Source: Emcibacteraceae bacterium
Lineage (GTDB): Bacteria; Pseudomonadota; Alphaproteobacteria; Sphingomonadales; Emcibacteraceae
Length of the DNA: 64,000 bases
Reading direction: 5' to 3'
NCBI GenBank assembly: GCA_905612225.1
Contig: CAJQRG010000016.1
Span: 62,001 to 126,000, forward strand
This document shows positions 29,969 through 40,853 of the stretch, piece by piece. Numbering within the stretch: position 1 is the stretch's first letter; each line of letters starts with the position of its first letter. The notes beneath the pieces were generated by a model, which saw only the letters and a program-made list of their open reading frames with translations, had not been told where the DNA came from and ran no database searches. Made by a program: the position numbers and the translations under genes.

Positions 29969-30490
29969 ATGACTACAAATAATGACGTTGCTGAAGAAAG
30001 ACGTAATTTTCTTTATATAGCTACCGGAGCCGCCGGAGTAATTGCTGCTGGTGCTGCTGTTTGGCCTCTAATAAATCAAATGAACCCATCAAAAGATGTT
30101 TTAGCACTTTCCTCTATTGAGGTTAACTTAACTAATATTCCTGAGGGACAAAGTGCAGTATTTCTTTGGCGGGGTAATCCCATTTTCGTTCGCCATCGGA
30201 CTGCTTCAGAAATTGCAGAAGCTCAGGCTGCCGATAATGCAGATGACCTAATTGACCCTGAAGTGGATGCTGATCGTGTTCAACGGCCTGAATGGCTTGT
30301 AATGAGTGGTGTTTGTACCCACCTTGGGTGTGTACCCCTTGACCAGCAAGGTGATTTTGGTGGCTGGTTTTGTCCATGCCACGGGTCACATTACGATATC
30401 TCTGGGCGTATACGTAAAGGCCCGGCTCCGCTTAACTTACCGATTGTCGAATATGTTTTCTTAGACAACACAACAATTCGGATAGGATAG
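29969..30490 (+). CDS. petA: ubiquinol-cytochrome c reductase iron-sulfur (Rieske) subunit
   Basis: [14 protein letters not shown] Tat-type anchor; CTHLGCVP and CPCHGSHYD Rieske motifs. Confidence 0.96.
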   Translation: MTTNNDVAEERRNFLYIATGAAGVIAAGAAVWPLINQMNPSKDVLALSSIEVNLTNIPEGQSAVFLWRGNPIFVRHRTASEIAEAQAADNADDLIDPEVDADRVQRPEWLVMSGVCTHLGCVPLDQQGDFGGWFCPCHGSHYDISGRIRKGPAPLNLPIVEYVFLDNTTIRIG

Positions 30491-30498
30491 AAAATAAA

Positions 30499-31761
30499 AT
30501 GTCTTCAGATAAAAAATACGTACCGTCCAGCCCAACAGCTAAATGGGTAGAAGATCGGCTACCCCTGATGGGTTTGATATATAGTTCACTTGGTTCCGGA
30601 TTTAGTGCACCTCGTAATCTTAACTACATGTGGAATTTCGGTGTTCTGGCTGGTTTTATGCTTGTAGTACAAATTGTAACTGGCATAGTTTTGGCGATGC
30701 ACTATATTCCCCATATTGATTTTGCTTTTGATAGTGTGCAGCACATAAGACGGGATGTTAACTACGGCTGGTTGCTTCAAGCCATTCACGCAAATGGTGC
30801 ATCAATGTTTTTCATGGTTGTTTATGTTCACATATTAAGGGGCTTTTATTTTGGATCCTACAAGTCACCGCGAGAGATTCTTTGGTTTTTAGGAATTATT
30901 ATTTATCTAATAATGATGGCAACAGGCTTTATGGGTTATGTTCTTCCGTGGGGTCAAATGAGTTTTTGGGGTGCAAAAGTTATTACTAATTTATTTAGTG
31001 CTTTTGACTTTATTCCATTCATTGGTGATGGCATAGTAGAGTGGCTTTGGGGTGGGTTTGCTGTTGGCCAACCGACGTTGAACCGTTTCTACTCACTTCA
31101 TTATCTCTTACCATTTGTGCTTGTTGGTGTTGTAATTCTGCACATATGGGCGCTTCATATTCCAGGATCAACTAACCCGCTTGGTATCGATGCTGACGGC
31201 CCCTACGATAAAATACCTTTTCACCCTTACTACACTGCTAAAGATGCCTTTGGTCTTGGAGTGTTTGTAATTTTCTTTTCAATCTTTGTTTTTTATATGC
31301 CAGATTTTCTTGGGCACCCAGATAACTATATAAAGGCTGATCCGCTCGTAACGCCAGCTCATATTGTTCCCGAATGGTATTACCTTCCATTCTATGCAAT
31401 CCTGCGCGCCATCCCTGATAAACTTCTTGGTGTTGTAGCAATGTTTTCGTCTATTTTGATACTATTTGCGATGCCATGGCTTGATGGAGCACGAGTTAGG
31501 TCCATGAGATTCCGTCCTCTTTCACAGTTTTTCTTCTGGATTTTTGTAGTGAATACTTTATTCTTGGGTTACCTTGGCCAACTATCTCCTGACGATATAC
31601 TAGGTTTCGGCTGGACTGCACTCACTTACGCACAGATTTCAACATTTTTGTACTTTGCACATTTCCTTTTGGTTATGCCGTTGGTTAGTAGAATGGAAAC
31701 AACTAAACCAGTTCCAATCAGTATTGCTGCTGCGGTACTAGATGCAAATAAGAAGGGCTAA
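30499..31761 (+). CDS. petB: cytochrome b of the bc1 complex
   Basis: [73 protein letters not shown]. Confidence 0.96.
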   Translation: MSSDKKYVPSSPTAKWVEDRLPLMGLIYSSLGSGFSAPRNLNYMWNFGVLAGFMLVVQIVTGIVLAMHYIPHIDFAFDSVQHIRRDVNYGWLLQAIHANGASMFFMVVYVHILRGFYFGSYKSPREILWFLGIIIYLIMMATGFMGYVLPWGQMSFWGAKVITNLFSAFDFIPFIGDGIVEWLWGGFAVGQPTLNRFYSLHYLLPFVLVGVVILHIWALHIPGSTNPLGIDADGPYDKIPFHPYYTAKDAFGLGVFVIFFSIFVFYMPDFLGHPDNYIKADPLVTPAHIVPEWYYLPFYAILRAIPDKLLGVVAMFSSILILFAMPWLDGARVRSMRFRPLSQFFFWIFVVNTLFLGYLGQLSPDDILGFGWTALTYAQISTFLYFAHFLLVMPLVSRMETTKPVPISIAAAVLDANKKG

Positions 31762-31766
31762 CGATA

Positions 31767-32615
31767 ATGATTAATAATATCGCAATTAAAGGCCTTTTGG
31801 CTTCAACGTTAACAGTATTGTTGTTTATCAGTAACGCAAATGCTGCAGGTGAAGCTAAGCACCCTGAGCGCAACACTTACTCTTCTGCAGGTGTTCTTGG
31901 TAAATTTGATATTCCATCGATACAGCGCGGATTACAAGTTTATGTGGAAGTTTGTGCAGCCTGCCATTCTATGGACCTCGTGGCTTTTAGGGCCTTGGAA
32001 GAAATAGGCTATAATGAAGACGAGGTTAAAGCAATAGCTGCAGAATATGAATATGAAGACCTTCTTGACGATGATGGTGAACTTATGTTTCGTTCTGGTA
32101 TTCCGGCTGATTACTTTCCTTCACCTTTTATAAACGATAAACAAGCGCGCTCAGCTAACGGTGGTGCTTTGCCGCCAGACTTCTCCACTCTTGTTAAAGC
32201 CAGAGAACATCTTTCATTTTTACCGTGGGCAAGCACTTACGGAGAGGATTACGTCGTTGCGCTTATGACAGGATATCATGAAGAGGTACCTTCAACTGCA
32301 CCTGAAGGATTTGAACTAGCTAGCGGCCTTTATTATAATGACTATTATGAAGGTAATGCGATTGCTATGGCACCTCCTTTATTTGATGATATGGTTGAAT
32401 ATGCTGACGGTACACCAGCTACCATGCATCAAATGGGATATGATGTAGCTAACTTTATGTCATGGGCATCAGACCCAACTATGCAAGAACGAAAAGAAAT
32501 GGGTCTTGTAGTGATGTTATATATGATAGTTTTTGTAACTCTTCTTTATTTCACAAATAAACGTATTTGGAGAAAAATTAAAAAAGGTGAGGATATTGAT
32601 CCTACTAAACTTTAA
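31767..32615 (+). CDS. petC: cytochrome c1
   Basis: CAACHSM heme site; SANGGALPPDFSTLVKAR; FMSWASDPTMQERKEMG and C-terminal TM. Confidence 0.95.
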   Translation: MINNIAIKGLLASTLTVLLFISNANAAGEAKHPERNTYSSAGVLGKFDIPSIQRGLQVYVEVCAACHSMDLVAFRALEEIGYNEDEVKAIAAEYEYEDLLDDDGELMFRSGIPADYFPSPFINDKQARSANGGALPPDFSTLVKAREHLSFLPWASTYGEDYVVALMTGYHEEVPSTAPEGFELASGLYYNDYYEGNAIAMAPPLFDDMVEYADGTPATMHQMGYDVANFMSWASDPTMQERKEMGLVVMLYMIVFVTLLYFTNKRIWRKIKKGEDIDPTKL

Positions 32616-32647
32616 TTATTGTTTTTAAGTTATATATAGTTTTTAAT

Positions 32648-32677
32648 ATAAGGGCTGCCTAGTTAGGCGGCCCTTAT
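32648..32677 (+). terminator. Rho-independent-like terminator after petC
   Basis: ATAAGGGCTGCCTA-GT-TAGGCGGCCCTTAT stem-loop with a T-rich tail. Confidence 0.75.
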
Positions 32678-32785
32678 TTAATTTATTGCATACTAATAAA
32701 TAGTTTAGAAGCTAAACTAGTAAAAGGTCTCTGATATCTGAGTTGTATAATCAACTTGTTATGGAGTTAAAACTTTGGAGTTCTG

Positions 32786-33661
32786 ATGAAAAAAACTTTA
32801 GGTATTATAGGAGGCAGTGGTATTTATGAAATTAGTGAAATTGAACACGGCCAATGGATTAATATAGAAAGCCCCTTTGGTTTGCCCTCGGACGAACTAT
32901 TTATTGGTGAAGTAGATGGTTTGAAAGTAGTATTTTTACCTCGGCATGCTAGAGACCATTCAATTAGTCCTTCTAGTATTAATTATCGAGCTAATATAGA
33001 CGCGTTAAAAAGGGTTGGTGTTACCGATATAATAAGTATAGGGGCATGTGGAAGTTTAAGGAATGATATAGAACCTGGTGACTTTGTATTAGTTGACCAG
33101 TTTATTGATAGGACTGTTTCCCGTAAAAAAACCTTCTTTGACGATGGGGCTGTTGCACACGTTTCAATTGCAAAACCAACATGCTCAAATTTAGGCGAAA
33201 TAGTTTTAAAAGCAAGTCAAGATGTTGATGTAAAATTTCACAATGGTGGAATCTATCTAGCTATGGAAGGTCCACAATTCTCAACCCTAGCGGAATCTAA
33301 CATCTACAGATCCTGGAGTTGCGATGTAATTGGCATGACTAGCATGCCTGAGGCCAAGCTAGCTAGGGAAGCTGAAATTTGTTATGTTACTGTTTCAATG
33401 GTAACTGATTTTGATAGTTGGCACCCTGAGCACGGTGAGGTGGATGTTAAAAAAATAATAAAAGTTCTTGGCGAAAACTCTTTAAATGGATTTAATCTAA
33501 TTAAGAATATAATACCTCTTTTAAAAAACTCATTAGACCGACATCCGTGTATCCAGGGTTGTGATAGAGCCCTTGAAAACGCTTTAGTCACTAGAGGGGA
33601 CCTCTCTATTTCCACGAAAGAAAAACTATCCGCAGTAGCGGCTAGAATATTAACTAAATGA
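32786..33661 (+). CDS. mtnP: S-methyl-5'-thioadenosine phosphorylase
   Basis: LGIIGGSGIYEI; FLPRHARDHSISPSSINYRANIDALKRVGV; MTSMPEAKLAREAEICYVTVSMVTDFDSW. Confidence 0.94.
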   Translation: MKKTLGIIGGSGIYEISEIEHGQWINIESPFGLPSDELFIGEVDGLKVVFLPRHARDHSISPSSINYRANIDALKRVGVTDIISIGACGSLRNDIEPGDFVLVDQFIDRTVSRKKTFFDDGAVAHVSIAKPTCSNLGEIVLKASQDVDVKFHNGGIYLAMEGPQFSTLAESNIYRSWSCDVIGMTSMPEAKLAREAEICYVTVSMVTDFDSWHPEHGEVDVKKIIKVLGENSLNGFNLIKNIIPLLKNSLDRHPCIQGCDRALENALVTRGDLSISTKEKLSAVAARILTK

Positions 33662-34180
33662 GCTGGGTTAAAAATTATATAAGAACAATTCCAGACTTTC
33701 CAAAATCTGGTATTTTATACAGAGATATAACTACTCTTTTTGAAAACGAAATTGCTTTCTCAAAACTGATTGATACTTTTGTTTCTAGATATAGTGATAA
33801 AGGAATTAATAAAGTCGCCTGTATCGAGGCCCGAGGTTTTATTCACGGAGGAGCCTTAGCATACAGGCTTGGGGCCGGGTTTGTAACCCTAAGGAAGCCC
33901 GGCAAACTTCCCTTTCTAAAGGATACCGAAAGTTATGAACTTGAGTATGGTTCGAGTTCCCTAGAATTGCATATAGGGTCTATAAACAAAGGTGACAATG
34001 TCCTTATTGTTGATGACTTGATAGCAACGGGGGGGGACGGCCATAGCTGCTTATAACCTAATTCACAGAGCTGGGGGAAGTCCGAGTGAGAGTTGTTTTA
34101 TAATAGACCTTGCAGAGCTTGGTGGTTCAAAATTATTAGAGGGTAGGGGGTGTAATGTATATGCACTTGCAAAATATTAA
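33658..34180 (+). pseudogene. apt: adenine phosphoribosyltransferase, frameshifted at a G8 run
   Basis: Frame 1: IRTIPDFPKSGILYRDITTLF...VLIVDDLIATGGdghscl*. Removing one G from 34029-34036 restores IATGGTAIAAYNLIHRAGGSPSESCFIIDLAELGGSKLLEGRGCNVYALAKY*. Confidence 0.88.
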
Positions 34181-34190
34181 CTTTTGAATT

Positions 34191-35294
34191 TTAATTTGCA
34201 AACCGAAAATGTAATATATCTCCGTCAGCAACTACATACTCTTTACCTTCAAGCCGCATTTTACCCACGTCCTTCACTCCTGCCTCACCATTAAACTCCA
34301 CAAATTCATCGTAAGATGTGGTTTCTGCTCGGATAAAGCCAGCCTCAAAGTCTGTATGAATTACACCAGCAGCTTGCGGAGCTTTTGTCTCCTGGGTAAC
34401 AGTCCACGCACGAGCCTCTTTGGGACCCACAGTGAAGTATGTAATTAAGTGAAGCAGGTCATATCCAGCTCTAATTACTCTACCAAGTCCTGTTTCACCA
34501 AGACCCAAGTCAGCTAGAAACTCTTTTTGCTCTTCAGGGTCATCTAGCTGCGCAATTTCTTCCTCTAATGATGCGCAGATAAGCACTATTGGTGCATTTT
34601 CGATAATAGCCTTTTCTTTAACTCTTTTTGTTAGCTCATTTCCATTTACAGTATCTTCTTCGTTGACATTACAAACGTAGAGAACAGGTTTTGTTGTAAT
34701 AAGTTGAAGATTATCAAGGGTACTTTGTTCATCTTCATCTGCAGCCTTAATAGTACGTGCAGGATAACCATCTTCAAGAACCGAAAGACATCGTTCAACC
34801 ATATCTGAAATAACCTTAGCTTCTTTATCTTGACCTCTAATTCTTCGTTCAAGGCCGGCCTTTCTTTTTTCTAGACTTTCTAAGTCTGATAACATTAGTT
34901 CAGTCTCAACTGTTTCAGCATCAGCAATGGGGTCAATTACCCCTTCTACATGAGTAATATCATCGTTAACGAAACACCTAACTACATGGATGATAGCATC
35001 AACTTCACGAATGTTACCAAGGAATTGATTACCAAGACCTTCACCTTTTGAGGCCCCACGTACAAGTCCAGCAATGTCTATAAAAGAGAGTTGTGTGGGA
35101 ATTATTTCTTTGGATCCCGCAATGCTAGCAAGGTTATTTAGGCGAAGGTCAGGTACCGGAACTTGGCCTACATTTGGCTCAATAGTACAAAATGGATAAT
35201 TGGCCGCCGCCGCCTGAGCCGTATTTGTAAGAGCATTAAAAAGGGTCGACTTACCTACATTAGGAAGTCCAACAATACCGCACTTAAAGCCCAT
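34191..35294 (-). CDS. ychF: redox-regulated ATPase YchF (Obg-related)
   Basis: MGFKCGIVGLPNVGKSTLFNALT; NYPFCTIEPNVG; DIAGLVRGASKGEGLGNQFL. Confidence 0.96.
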   Translation of the reverse strand: MGFKCGIVGLPNVGKSTLFNALTNTAQAAAANYPFCTIEPNVGQVPVPDLRLNNLASIAGSKEIIPTQLSFIDIAGLVRGASKGEGLGNQFLGNIREVDAIIHVVRCFVNDDITHVEGVIDPIADAETVETELMLSDLESLEKRKAGLERRIRGQDKEAKVISDMVERCLSVLEDGYPARTIKAADEDEQSTLDNLQLITTKPVLYVCNVNEEDTVNGNELTKRVKEKAIIENAPIVLICASLEEEIAQLDDPEEQKEFLADLGLGETGLGRVIRAGYDLLHLITYFTVGPKEARAWTVTQETKAPQAAGVIHTDFEAGFIRAETTSYDEFVEFNGEAGVKDVGKMRLEGKEYVVADGDILHFRFAN

Positions 35295-35884
35295 TACTTA
35301 TTTTCCTTTTTCTCATTTGGTTTCAATAGTAGTCCAATTTCATTTAGAAATAGAACACCAGTACCACTAACTAATTTAATAGCTGATTTTCCGACAGCTC
35401 TTAGTAGAGGTTCTAGCCATACTTTATCTTCGTTATTAAAATCACCGAGTACATGGCCGGTCACTTTATGCTTATCTCCGGGATGTCCAATTCCAAATCG
35501 AATTTTATTGTAATTATTATCTATGTATTGATCAATACTGCGTAACCCATTGTGTCCAGCAATGCCACCACCCGTTTTAAATTTTATTTTTCCAACATCA
35601 AGGTCTAGCTCATCATAAAAGACAAACACATTTTCAGAAGGTATTTTAAAAAACCTCGATACTTCTAGAACTGATTTTCCAGATAAATTCATAAACGTTA
35701 AAGGCTTCAAAATGAAGACTTTTTGTTTGTCTATTATACCCTCGTAGAGGGCACCATTAAATTTCATTTTTGGCGCAGAAAAGTTATGGCGGCGGATAAT
35801 CTCATCCACCGCCATAAATCCAATATTATGCCGATTGTTAACGTGTTTAGTACCTGGGTTACCCAGGCCGACGAAAAGCAACAT
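35294..35884 (-). CDS. pth: peptidyl-tRNA hydrolase
   Basis: LFVGLGNPGTKHVNNRHNIGFMAVD; LKPLTFMNLSGKSV; GGGIAGHNGLRSID. Confidence 0.95.
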   Translation of the reverse strand: MLLFVGLGNPGTKHVNNRHNIGFMAVDEIIRRHNFSAPKMKFNGALYEGIIDKQKVFILKPLTFMNLSGKSVLEVSRFFKIPSENVFVFYDELDLDVGKIKFKTGGGIAGHNGLRSIDQYIDNNYNKIRFGIGHPGDKHKVTGHVLGDFNNEDKVWLEPLLRAVGKSAIKLVSGTGVLFLNEIGLLLKPNEKKENK

Positions 35885-35908
35885 GCATTATCCTTTTAAT
35901 AGGGCTTC

Positions 35909-36577
35909 TTATTCCTCAGGCTTTTGAGAAGTTGCTTCAACTTCTACACTTTGTTCCTCATCAGTACCCTCAGCATCATCTGCGCCATCTTCATCATCTT
36001 CGTCAGACTTTAGTCCACTTGGTGTTGCTATTGTAGCGATTGTAAAGTCACGATCATCAATTAATGGTGTAACGCCTTTTGGGAGTGTCACATCAGAGAT
36101 ATGAATGCTATCACCCAGCTCAAGTCCCGTAAGGTCAATTTCGATGGCTTCCGGAATATTATTTGCAGGACAATTAAGTTCAAGTTCATAACGCACAGCG
36201 TTAATAATACCGCCTTCTTTTAGTCCTGGACATTCTTCCTCATTTAAGAAATTAATTGAAACATTAATAGCTATTATAGCATCTTGCGCTAAACGAAGAA
36301 AATCAACATGAAGGGGCCAGTCCGTAACAGGATGAAATTGGACATCACGCGGAAGTACCATTTCTCTCTTACCTTCAACTTCAATATCGTAAGTTGTGCT
36401 TAAAAAACTACCTGTGTTCAAAAGTTTCATGATAGAAACATGATCAACAGTAATCATTGTTACATCTTTTTTTGCGCCATATACGACTGCCGGAATAAGG
36501 CCGTCCCTACGTATTGCACGAGAGGACCCCTTACCCGCTTTAGTGCGCATTTCTGCTTTAATAACTGCATTAGCCAT
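35909..36577 (-). CDS. rplY: 50S ribosomal protein L25/general stress protein Ctc
   Basis: KAEMRTKAGKGSSRAIRRDGLIPAVVYG; HVDFLRL. Start at 36577 (MANAVIKAE) preferred: GGAG 9 nt upstream. Confidence 0.92.
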   Translation of the reverse strand: MANAVIKAEMRTKAGKGSSRAIRRDGLIPAVVYGAKKDVTMITVDHVSIMKLLNTGSFLSTTYDIEVEGKREMVLPRDVQFHPVTDWPLHVDFLRLAQDAIIAINVSINFLNEEECPGLKEGGIINAVRYELELNCPANNIPEAIEIDLTGLELGDSIHISDVTLPKGVTPLIDDRDFTIATIATPSGLKSDEDDEDGADDAEGTDEEQSVEVEATSQKPEE

Positions 36578-36599
36578 TAGTTTATTCTCCATAAATTAA

Positions 36600-36695
36600 A
36601 TGTATGATATTTACCTCCAGGGGTGTAAATATCAAAGAGGCATGCTAGTTAGATGGCATAACCCCTATGAGCTGCGCTTTTAGCGTGTAACTAAA
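36600..36695 (-). promoter_or_regulatory. candidate structured 5' leader of rplY
   Basis: Branched fold 36646-36693 (outer TAGTTA/TAACTA; inner CGCTAAAAGCG and CATAGGGGTTATG) followed by TGATATTTAC/GTAAATATCA hairpin at 36605-36634 with GGAGG in the loop region. Confidence 0.4.
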
Positions 36696-36729
36696 TATTA
36701 TTCAATGATTATTTTAACTTTTTGCACAA

Positions 36730-37665
36730 TTATGAAAACAATACAGAAACAGAACTTTCTTCATGTATTCGTCTAATGGCTTTAGCAAAAAGAGGAGCAA
36801 TACTTATCTGAATAATTTTTTCAGAATTCTTTACTGCATCAGTTTCACAAATAGAGTCCGTTGTTACTACATGCTCAAGCGGTGAATCATTAATTCTTTG
36901 TATAGCGGGCCCGGAGAAAACACCATGTGAAACGTAGGCACTTGTAGATTTAGCACCCTGCTTAATAAGCGTTGCTGCTGCGTTACAAAGAGTTCCGGCA
37001 CTATCCACTATATCATCTACAAAGATACAATGATAATCTTTTACATCTCCAATAACATTCATTACTTCAGAGTGACCCGCTTTTTCCCTACGCTTATCTA
37101 TAATAGCTAGGGGGACATCTATTCTGCTGGCATATGCCCTAGCGCGAACAACACCGCCTACATCGGGTGACACAACCATCACTTTTTCATAATTTTTATA
37201 TCTATTTTTAATATCATTAACTAATACGGGGGAAGCAAATAAATTATCAGTAGGAATATCAAAAAATCCCTGAATTTGACCCGCGTGGAGATCCATCGTC
37301 AGAACTTTATCAGCACCTGCTGTAGTTATAAGATTAGCTACCAGCTTAGCAGTAATAGGCGTCCTAGGGCCTGGTTTTCTATCTTGTCTGGCATAACCAA
37401 AGTATGGAATTACAGCAACTATACGTTGAGCTGAAGCACGTTTTAATGCATCAATAACAATAAGGAGTTCCATGACGTTATCGTTGGTTGGATTTGCTGT
37501 AGGTTGAATTACATAAACATCTTCACCACGAACATTTTCTTGAATCTCAACCCAGATTTCCTGGTCTGAAAATCTCTTAATATTTGCCTTGGTGAGCTCC
37601 ATGCCAAGATGGGTGGCAATTGATTCTGCTAATGGAATATTACTATTACCTGAAATAATTTTCAT
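36730..37665 (-). CDS. prs: ribose-phosphate pyrophosphokinase
   Basis: [67 protein letters not shown]. Confidence 0.95.
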   Translation of the reverse strand: MKIISGNSNIPLAESIATHLGMELTKANIKRFSDQEIWVEIQENVRGEDVYVIQPTANPTNDNVMELLIVIDALKRASAQRIVAVIPYFGYARQDRKPGPRTPITAKLVANLITTAGADKVLTMDLHAGQIQGFFDIPTDNLFASPVLVNDIKNRYKNYEKVMVVSPDVGGVVRARAYASRIDVPLAIIDKRREKAGHSEVMNVIGDVKDYHCIFVDDIVDSAGTLCNAAATLIKQGAKSTSAYVSHGVFSGPAIQRINDSPLEHVVTTDSICETDAVKNSEKIIQISIAPLFAKAIRRIHEESSVSVLFS

Positions 37666-37752
37666 CTTCTAAATGTCCCCTGACTTAGATTCTTTGCATG
37701 CTTTTTCTTATACAGTTATTTTTTAAAAAAGCGAATATGAATTTAAAAAATA

Positions 37753-38511
37753 TTAAGGTTGTAAAATTATTGATATTTGACGCCCATAATCATTTTCATT
37801 AAGATGAGTTTTTCTTCTATAGCTAAAATAATTGTTTGCCACTGGATATGTATCTATACCTAGTGCCTCAATTTTAGTAATCCCATTTTCAAGAAGTTTA
37901 TTGAAAAGATAACCTTCAAGATCAAAGAAATAATGATTTAATTTTTGACTTTTTTTAAAATAACTATCATTTCTTATTGTGTCATAAAATTCAGGACCCA
38001 CCTCATAACTGAGTTGTGAAATACAGGGACCAATTGCAGCTAATATATTTAATTTTTTAGCTCCAATTTCACACATTCTACTAATAGTGTTTTCAATTAT
38101 TCCATTTTTTGCACCACGCCAACCTGCATGCGCAGCCGCTATAACACCAGCCTTAGGATCAGCAAAAAGTATTGGTGCACAATCAGCTGTGACCACAGAA
38201 AGTGCAATGTTTTTTTTATCAGTAACGATAGCATCGGCCCTAATAATACCTTTATCATGATCATATACCTTAACAATATTGCTGTGTGTCTGCTCAACTT
38301 CAACAAGCTTACTTTCAGATTGTAGTTTATTTAAGGCAATTAAACGATTTTTAAGGACATTTTTTGGATTATCTAAAGATGTAGTCCCACAATTTAAACT
38401 CCCGTAGTTCCCATTAGAAATGCCACCCAAGCGATTAAAAAATCCATGTGCAACGGAACTATATTCTTTAAAAAGTTTGGCTGATGCAAAGTTATTCAAA
38501 TTAAAAACCAA
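37753..38511 (-). CDS. pgeF: purine nucleoside phosphorylase YfiH/LACC1 family (peptidoglycan editing factor PgeF)
   Basis: HGFFNRLGGISNGNYGSLN; TADCAPILFADPKAGVIAAAHAGWRGAKNGI; IGPCISQLSYEVG. Confidence 0.9.
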   Translation of the reverse strand: MVFNLNNFASAKLFKEYSSVAHGFFNRLGGISNGNYGSLNCGTTSLDNPKNVLKNRLIALNKLQSESKLVEVEQTHSNIVKVYDHDKGIIRADAIVTDKKNIALSVVTADCAPILFADPKAGVIAAAHAGWRGAKNGIIENTISRMCEIGAKKLNILAAIGPCISQLSYEVGPEFYDTIRNDSYFKKSQKLNHYFFDLEGYLFNKLLENGITKIEALGIDTYPVANNYFSYRRKTHLNENDYGRQISIILQP

Positions 38512-39604
38512 TTACCTCGAGGTTAGGGTCTGAGGTAATACTTAGTACTTTAAATAAAGTTCCCATTTCTTTTGATGAAATCAAACGGTCTACAGAACAT
38601 AATAAATTCTCAATTTGCTCAGGTGTGGCTGTTTTATTCAAACTCCTCACTCGTTCATGAATTCCTAATTTAGTTAAGAATTTTTGTTGGTTTGTAATTG
38701 CATGCACTTTTAATCCAATACTTTTCGATATATCGGTAATTTTGCGAAAATTTACATGAGACGATAAGTCAGCAAATCCTGGGTTTTCTAATAGGTCAAC
38801 ATACTTATGTTTTTGAACTGCCTGTAGGGTATCGCCAGTAAGGTATTCATTATAGCCATAATCAATTAATAGGGCCGCTCCGGAATATTTCTTTAAATGT
38901 TCACTGATTATAACAGTAAGACTATCTGCCATTGGAGATACTTCTATTATACTATGTATGGCTTCTTCTTCTAAATGTTTTGGAATTTTGAAACCTTGAA
39001 CTGGAAAAGGCGAAAGCATATATGTCAGTCCGTCACCTTTTGTATTTAAGTTTACCATCCGTTCATGCCAACCAAGATCACATTTTTGAAATTGACGAAT
39101 AGGAAGAGCATCAAAAAACTCATTTGCAACAACAAATGTAGCTGCATCATTATCTTTTGATCCATTTAGAGCATCACTAACAGTTTCATGCCAAGTTATT
39201 TTACCCTTAAAATTTAATAATGCTTTTTCTTGAATTTTAATTAATTTTGGTGAAGCTTCAACAAGGTGCAGTTCTATGTTATTTTTAAATTTTGGTAAAA
39301 TTGATAGTGCTCGAGTTAAGTCTACCAAAAGAGTTCCATTTCCAGGACCTAATTCAATTAAGTGTATTTTTTTGGGGCAGTCCATTTTTAGCCAAATATC
39401 ACCAAACCACAGGCCAATAAGTTCACCAAAAAGTTGGCTTATTTCTGGTGCAGTTATAAAATCCCCATCATTACCAAATGGATTTTTATTGAGATAATAT
39501 CCATATTTGGGATTTGTCAGCGCTTCAGTCATAAATGTACTAATTGGAATTGGACCATTAAATTTAATAAGTTTGACCAGATGATTTTTGAGATCACTCA
39601 TCAA
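38501..39604 (-). CDS. class I SAM-dependent methyltransferase (MidA/NDUFAF7 family)
   Basis: GPIPISTFMTEALTNPKYGYY; GDFITAPEISQLFGELIG; HLIELGPGNGTLLVDL; VVANEFFDALPIRQF. Confidence 0.9.
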   Translation of the reverse strand: MMSDLKNHLVKLIKFNGPIPISTFMTEALTNPKYGYYLNKNPFGNDGDFITAPEISQLFGELIGLWFGDIWLKMDCPKKIHLIELGPGNGTLLVDLTRALSILPKFKNNIELHLVEASPKLIKIQEKALLNFKGKITWHETVSDALNGSKDNDAATFVVANEFFDALPIRQFQKCDLGWHERMVNLNTKGDGLTYMLSPFPVQGFKIPKHLEEEAIHSIIEVSPMADSLTVIISEHLKKYSGAALLIDYGYNEYLTGDTLQAVQKHKYVDLLENPGFADLSSHVNFRKITDISKSIGLKVHAITNQQKFLTKLGIHERVRSLNKTATPEQIENLLCSVDRLISSKEMGTLFKVLSITSDPNLEVIGF

Positions 39605-40416
39605 ATAGACTTTTTTACACGGAAAATTAGATAAAATCCAAATAGCACCATTGGTAAATTAAGAACCTGTCCCATCGTGAGCATATCAGTATTAAATAAA
39701 AAGCCAATATGGCTGTCAGGTTCTCTGAACTGTTCAACGAAGGTCCGTGCTAGTGCGTACCCACTAATAAATACTCCTGTTATAAAACCAGCATAATGTT
39801 TTGCCTTTGTAAAATTATAAAGAATATAAAGCACAATAAAAAGTATTAAGCCCTCCAGTGCTGCCTCATAAAGTTGACTAGGATGACGGGGTTGTGGGCC
39901 TCCATTAGGAAAGACCATCCCAATATCAGCGTCAGTTATACGTCCGTATAGTTCACCATTTATAAAGTTTGCTAGACGACCAAGCATGAGGCCTATTGGG
40001 CTAGCACAGGCAACAATATCAGCAAATTGAAATAGAGGAATTTTGTTATTTTTAGCAAAAAGCCATGTGCTAAAACAAACGCCAAAAAATCCGCCATGGA
40101 AAGACATACCACCGTCCCATACAGCAAATGCATCACCAATATTATGAAAATAATAGTTTGGGTTGTAAAAGAAAACATATCCAAGACGACCACCAATAAT
40201 GATACCCATCATTGCCCAAAATATATAATCACTTAAATGTTCATGTGTGCAGGGTGGCTTCTTTGTAGAAATTAGTCTACCCATATAAAACCATGCAAAA
40301 AAAATTCCACCAAGGTAGGCAAGAGAGTACCAACGAATCGCCAAGGGCCCAAATTCAAAAATAATTGGATCAATATTGGGATAAGTAAGAGCGGAAAATA
40401 ATAAATATTCAGTCAT
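39601..40416 (-). CDS. lgt: prolipoprotein diacylglyceryl transferase
   Basis: IRWYSLAYLGGIFFAWF; GGRLGYVFFYNP; GRLANFINGELYGRI; PRHPSQLYEAALEG. Confidence 0.95.
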   Translation of the reverse strand: MTEYLLFSALTYPNIDPIIFEFGPLAIRWYSLAYLGGIFFAWFYMGRLISTKKPPCTHEHLSDYIFWAMMGIIIGGRLGYVFFYNPNYYFHNIGDAFAVWDGGMSFHGGFFGVCFSTWLFAKNNKIPLFQFADIVACASPIGLMLGRLANFINGELYGRITDADIGMVFPNGGPQPRHPSQLYEAALEGLILFIVLYILYNFTKAKHYAGFITGVFISGYALARTFVEQFREPDSHIGFLFNTDMLTMGQVLNLPMVLFGFYLIFRVKKSI

Positions 40417-40581
40417 AATTTATACCCATTAACTATTGAAAACCAAACAAAACAGTGCACTACAGCTACTAAAGCTGTTGTCACATATATAATGTAACTT
40501 GGCAACTCATAAATGTTTCGCCATAGTGCGCCAAATTGGTGTTATTATTCTTGTTATTATGTCAATAAACTGCGGAAGGAT

Positions 40582-40851
40582 ATGCTCATGCAATCAGACA
40601 ATAAATTTTTAAGCGATCTCGCCAAACTTGGACAGAGTGCAGCAGGTACGCTTCACGGTGTAAAGTCGGAACTTGAGGGTCAGGTAAAAGGTCGGCTCGA
40701 GAGTACTCTAGTAGACATGGATCTTGTGAGAAGAGACGAGTATGAAGTTGTCCGTGAAATGGTAATTGCAGCTCGTGAAGAAAATAAAAATATTTTAGTG
40801 CGCCTCGAAAAACTTGAAAAAAAAATAATCCCTATCAAGAAGAAGAAATAA
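40582..40851 (+). CDS. ubiK: accessory factor UbiK family protein (YqiC/BMFP)
   Basis: FLSDLAKLGQSAAGTLHGVKSELEGQVKGRLESTLVDMDLVRRDEYEVVREM. Start near 40582 preferred. Confidence 0.8.
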   Translation: MLMQSDNKFLSDLAKLGQSAAGTLHGVKSELEGQVKGRLESTLVDMDLVRRDEYEVVREMVIAAREENKNILVRLEKLEKKIIPIKKKK

Positions 40852-40853
40852 TT

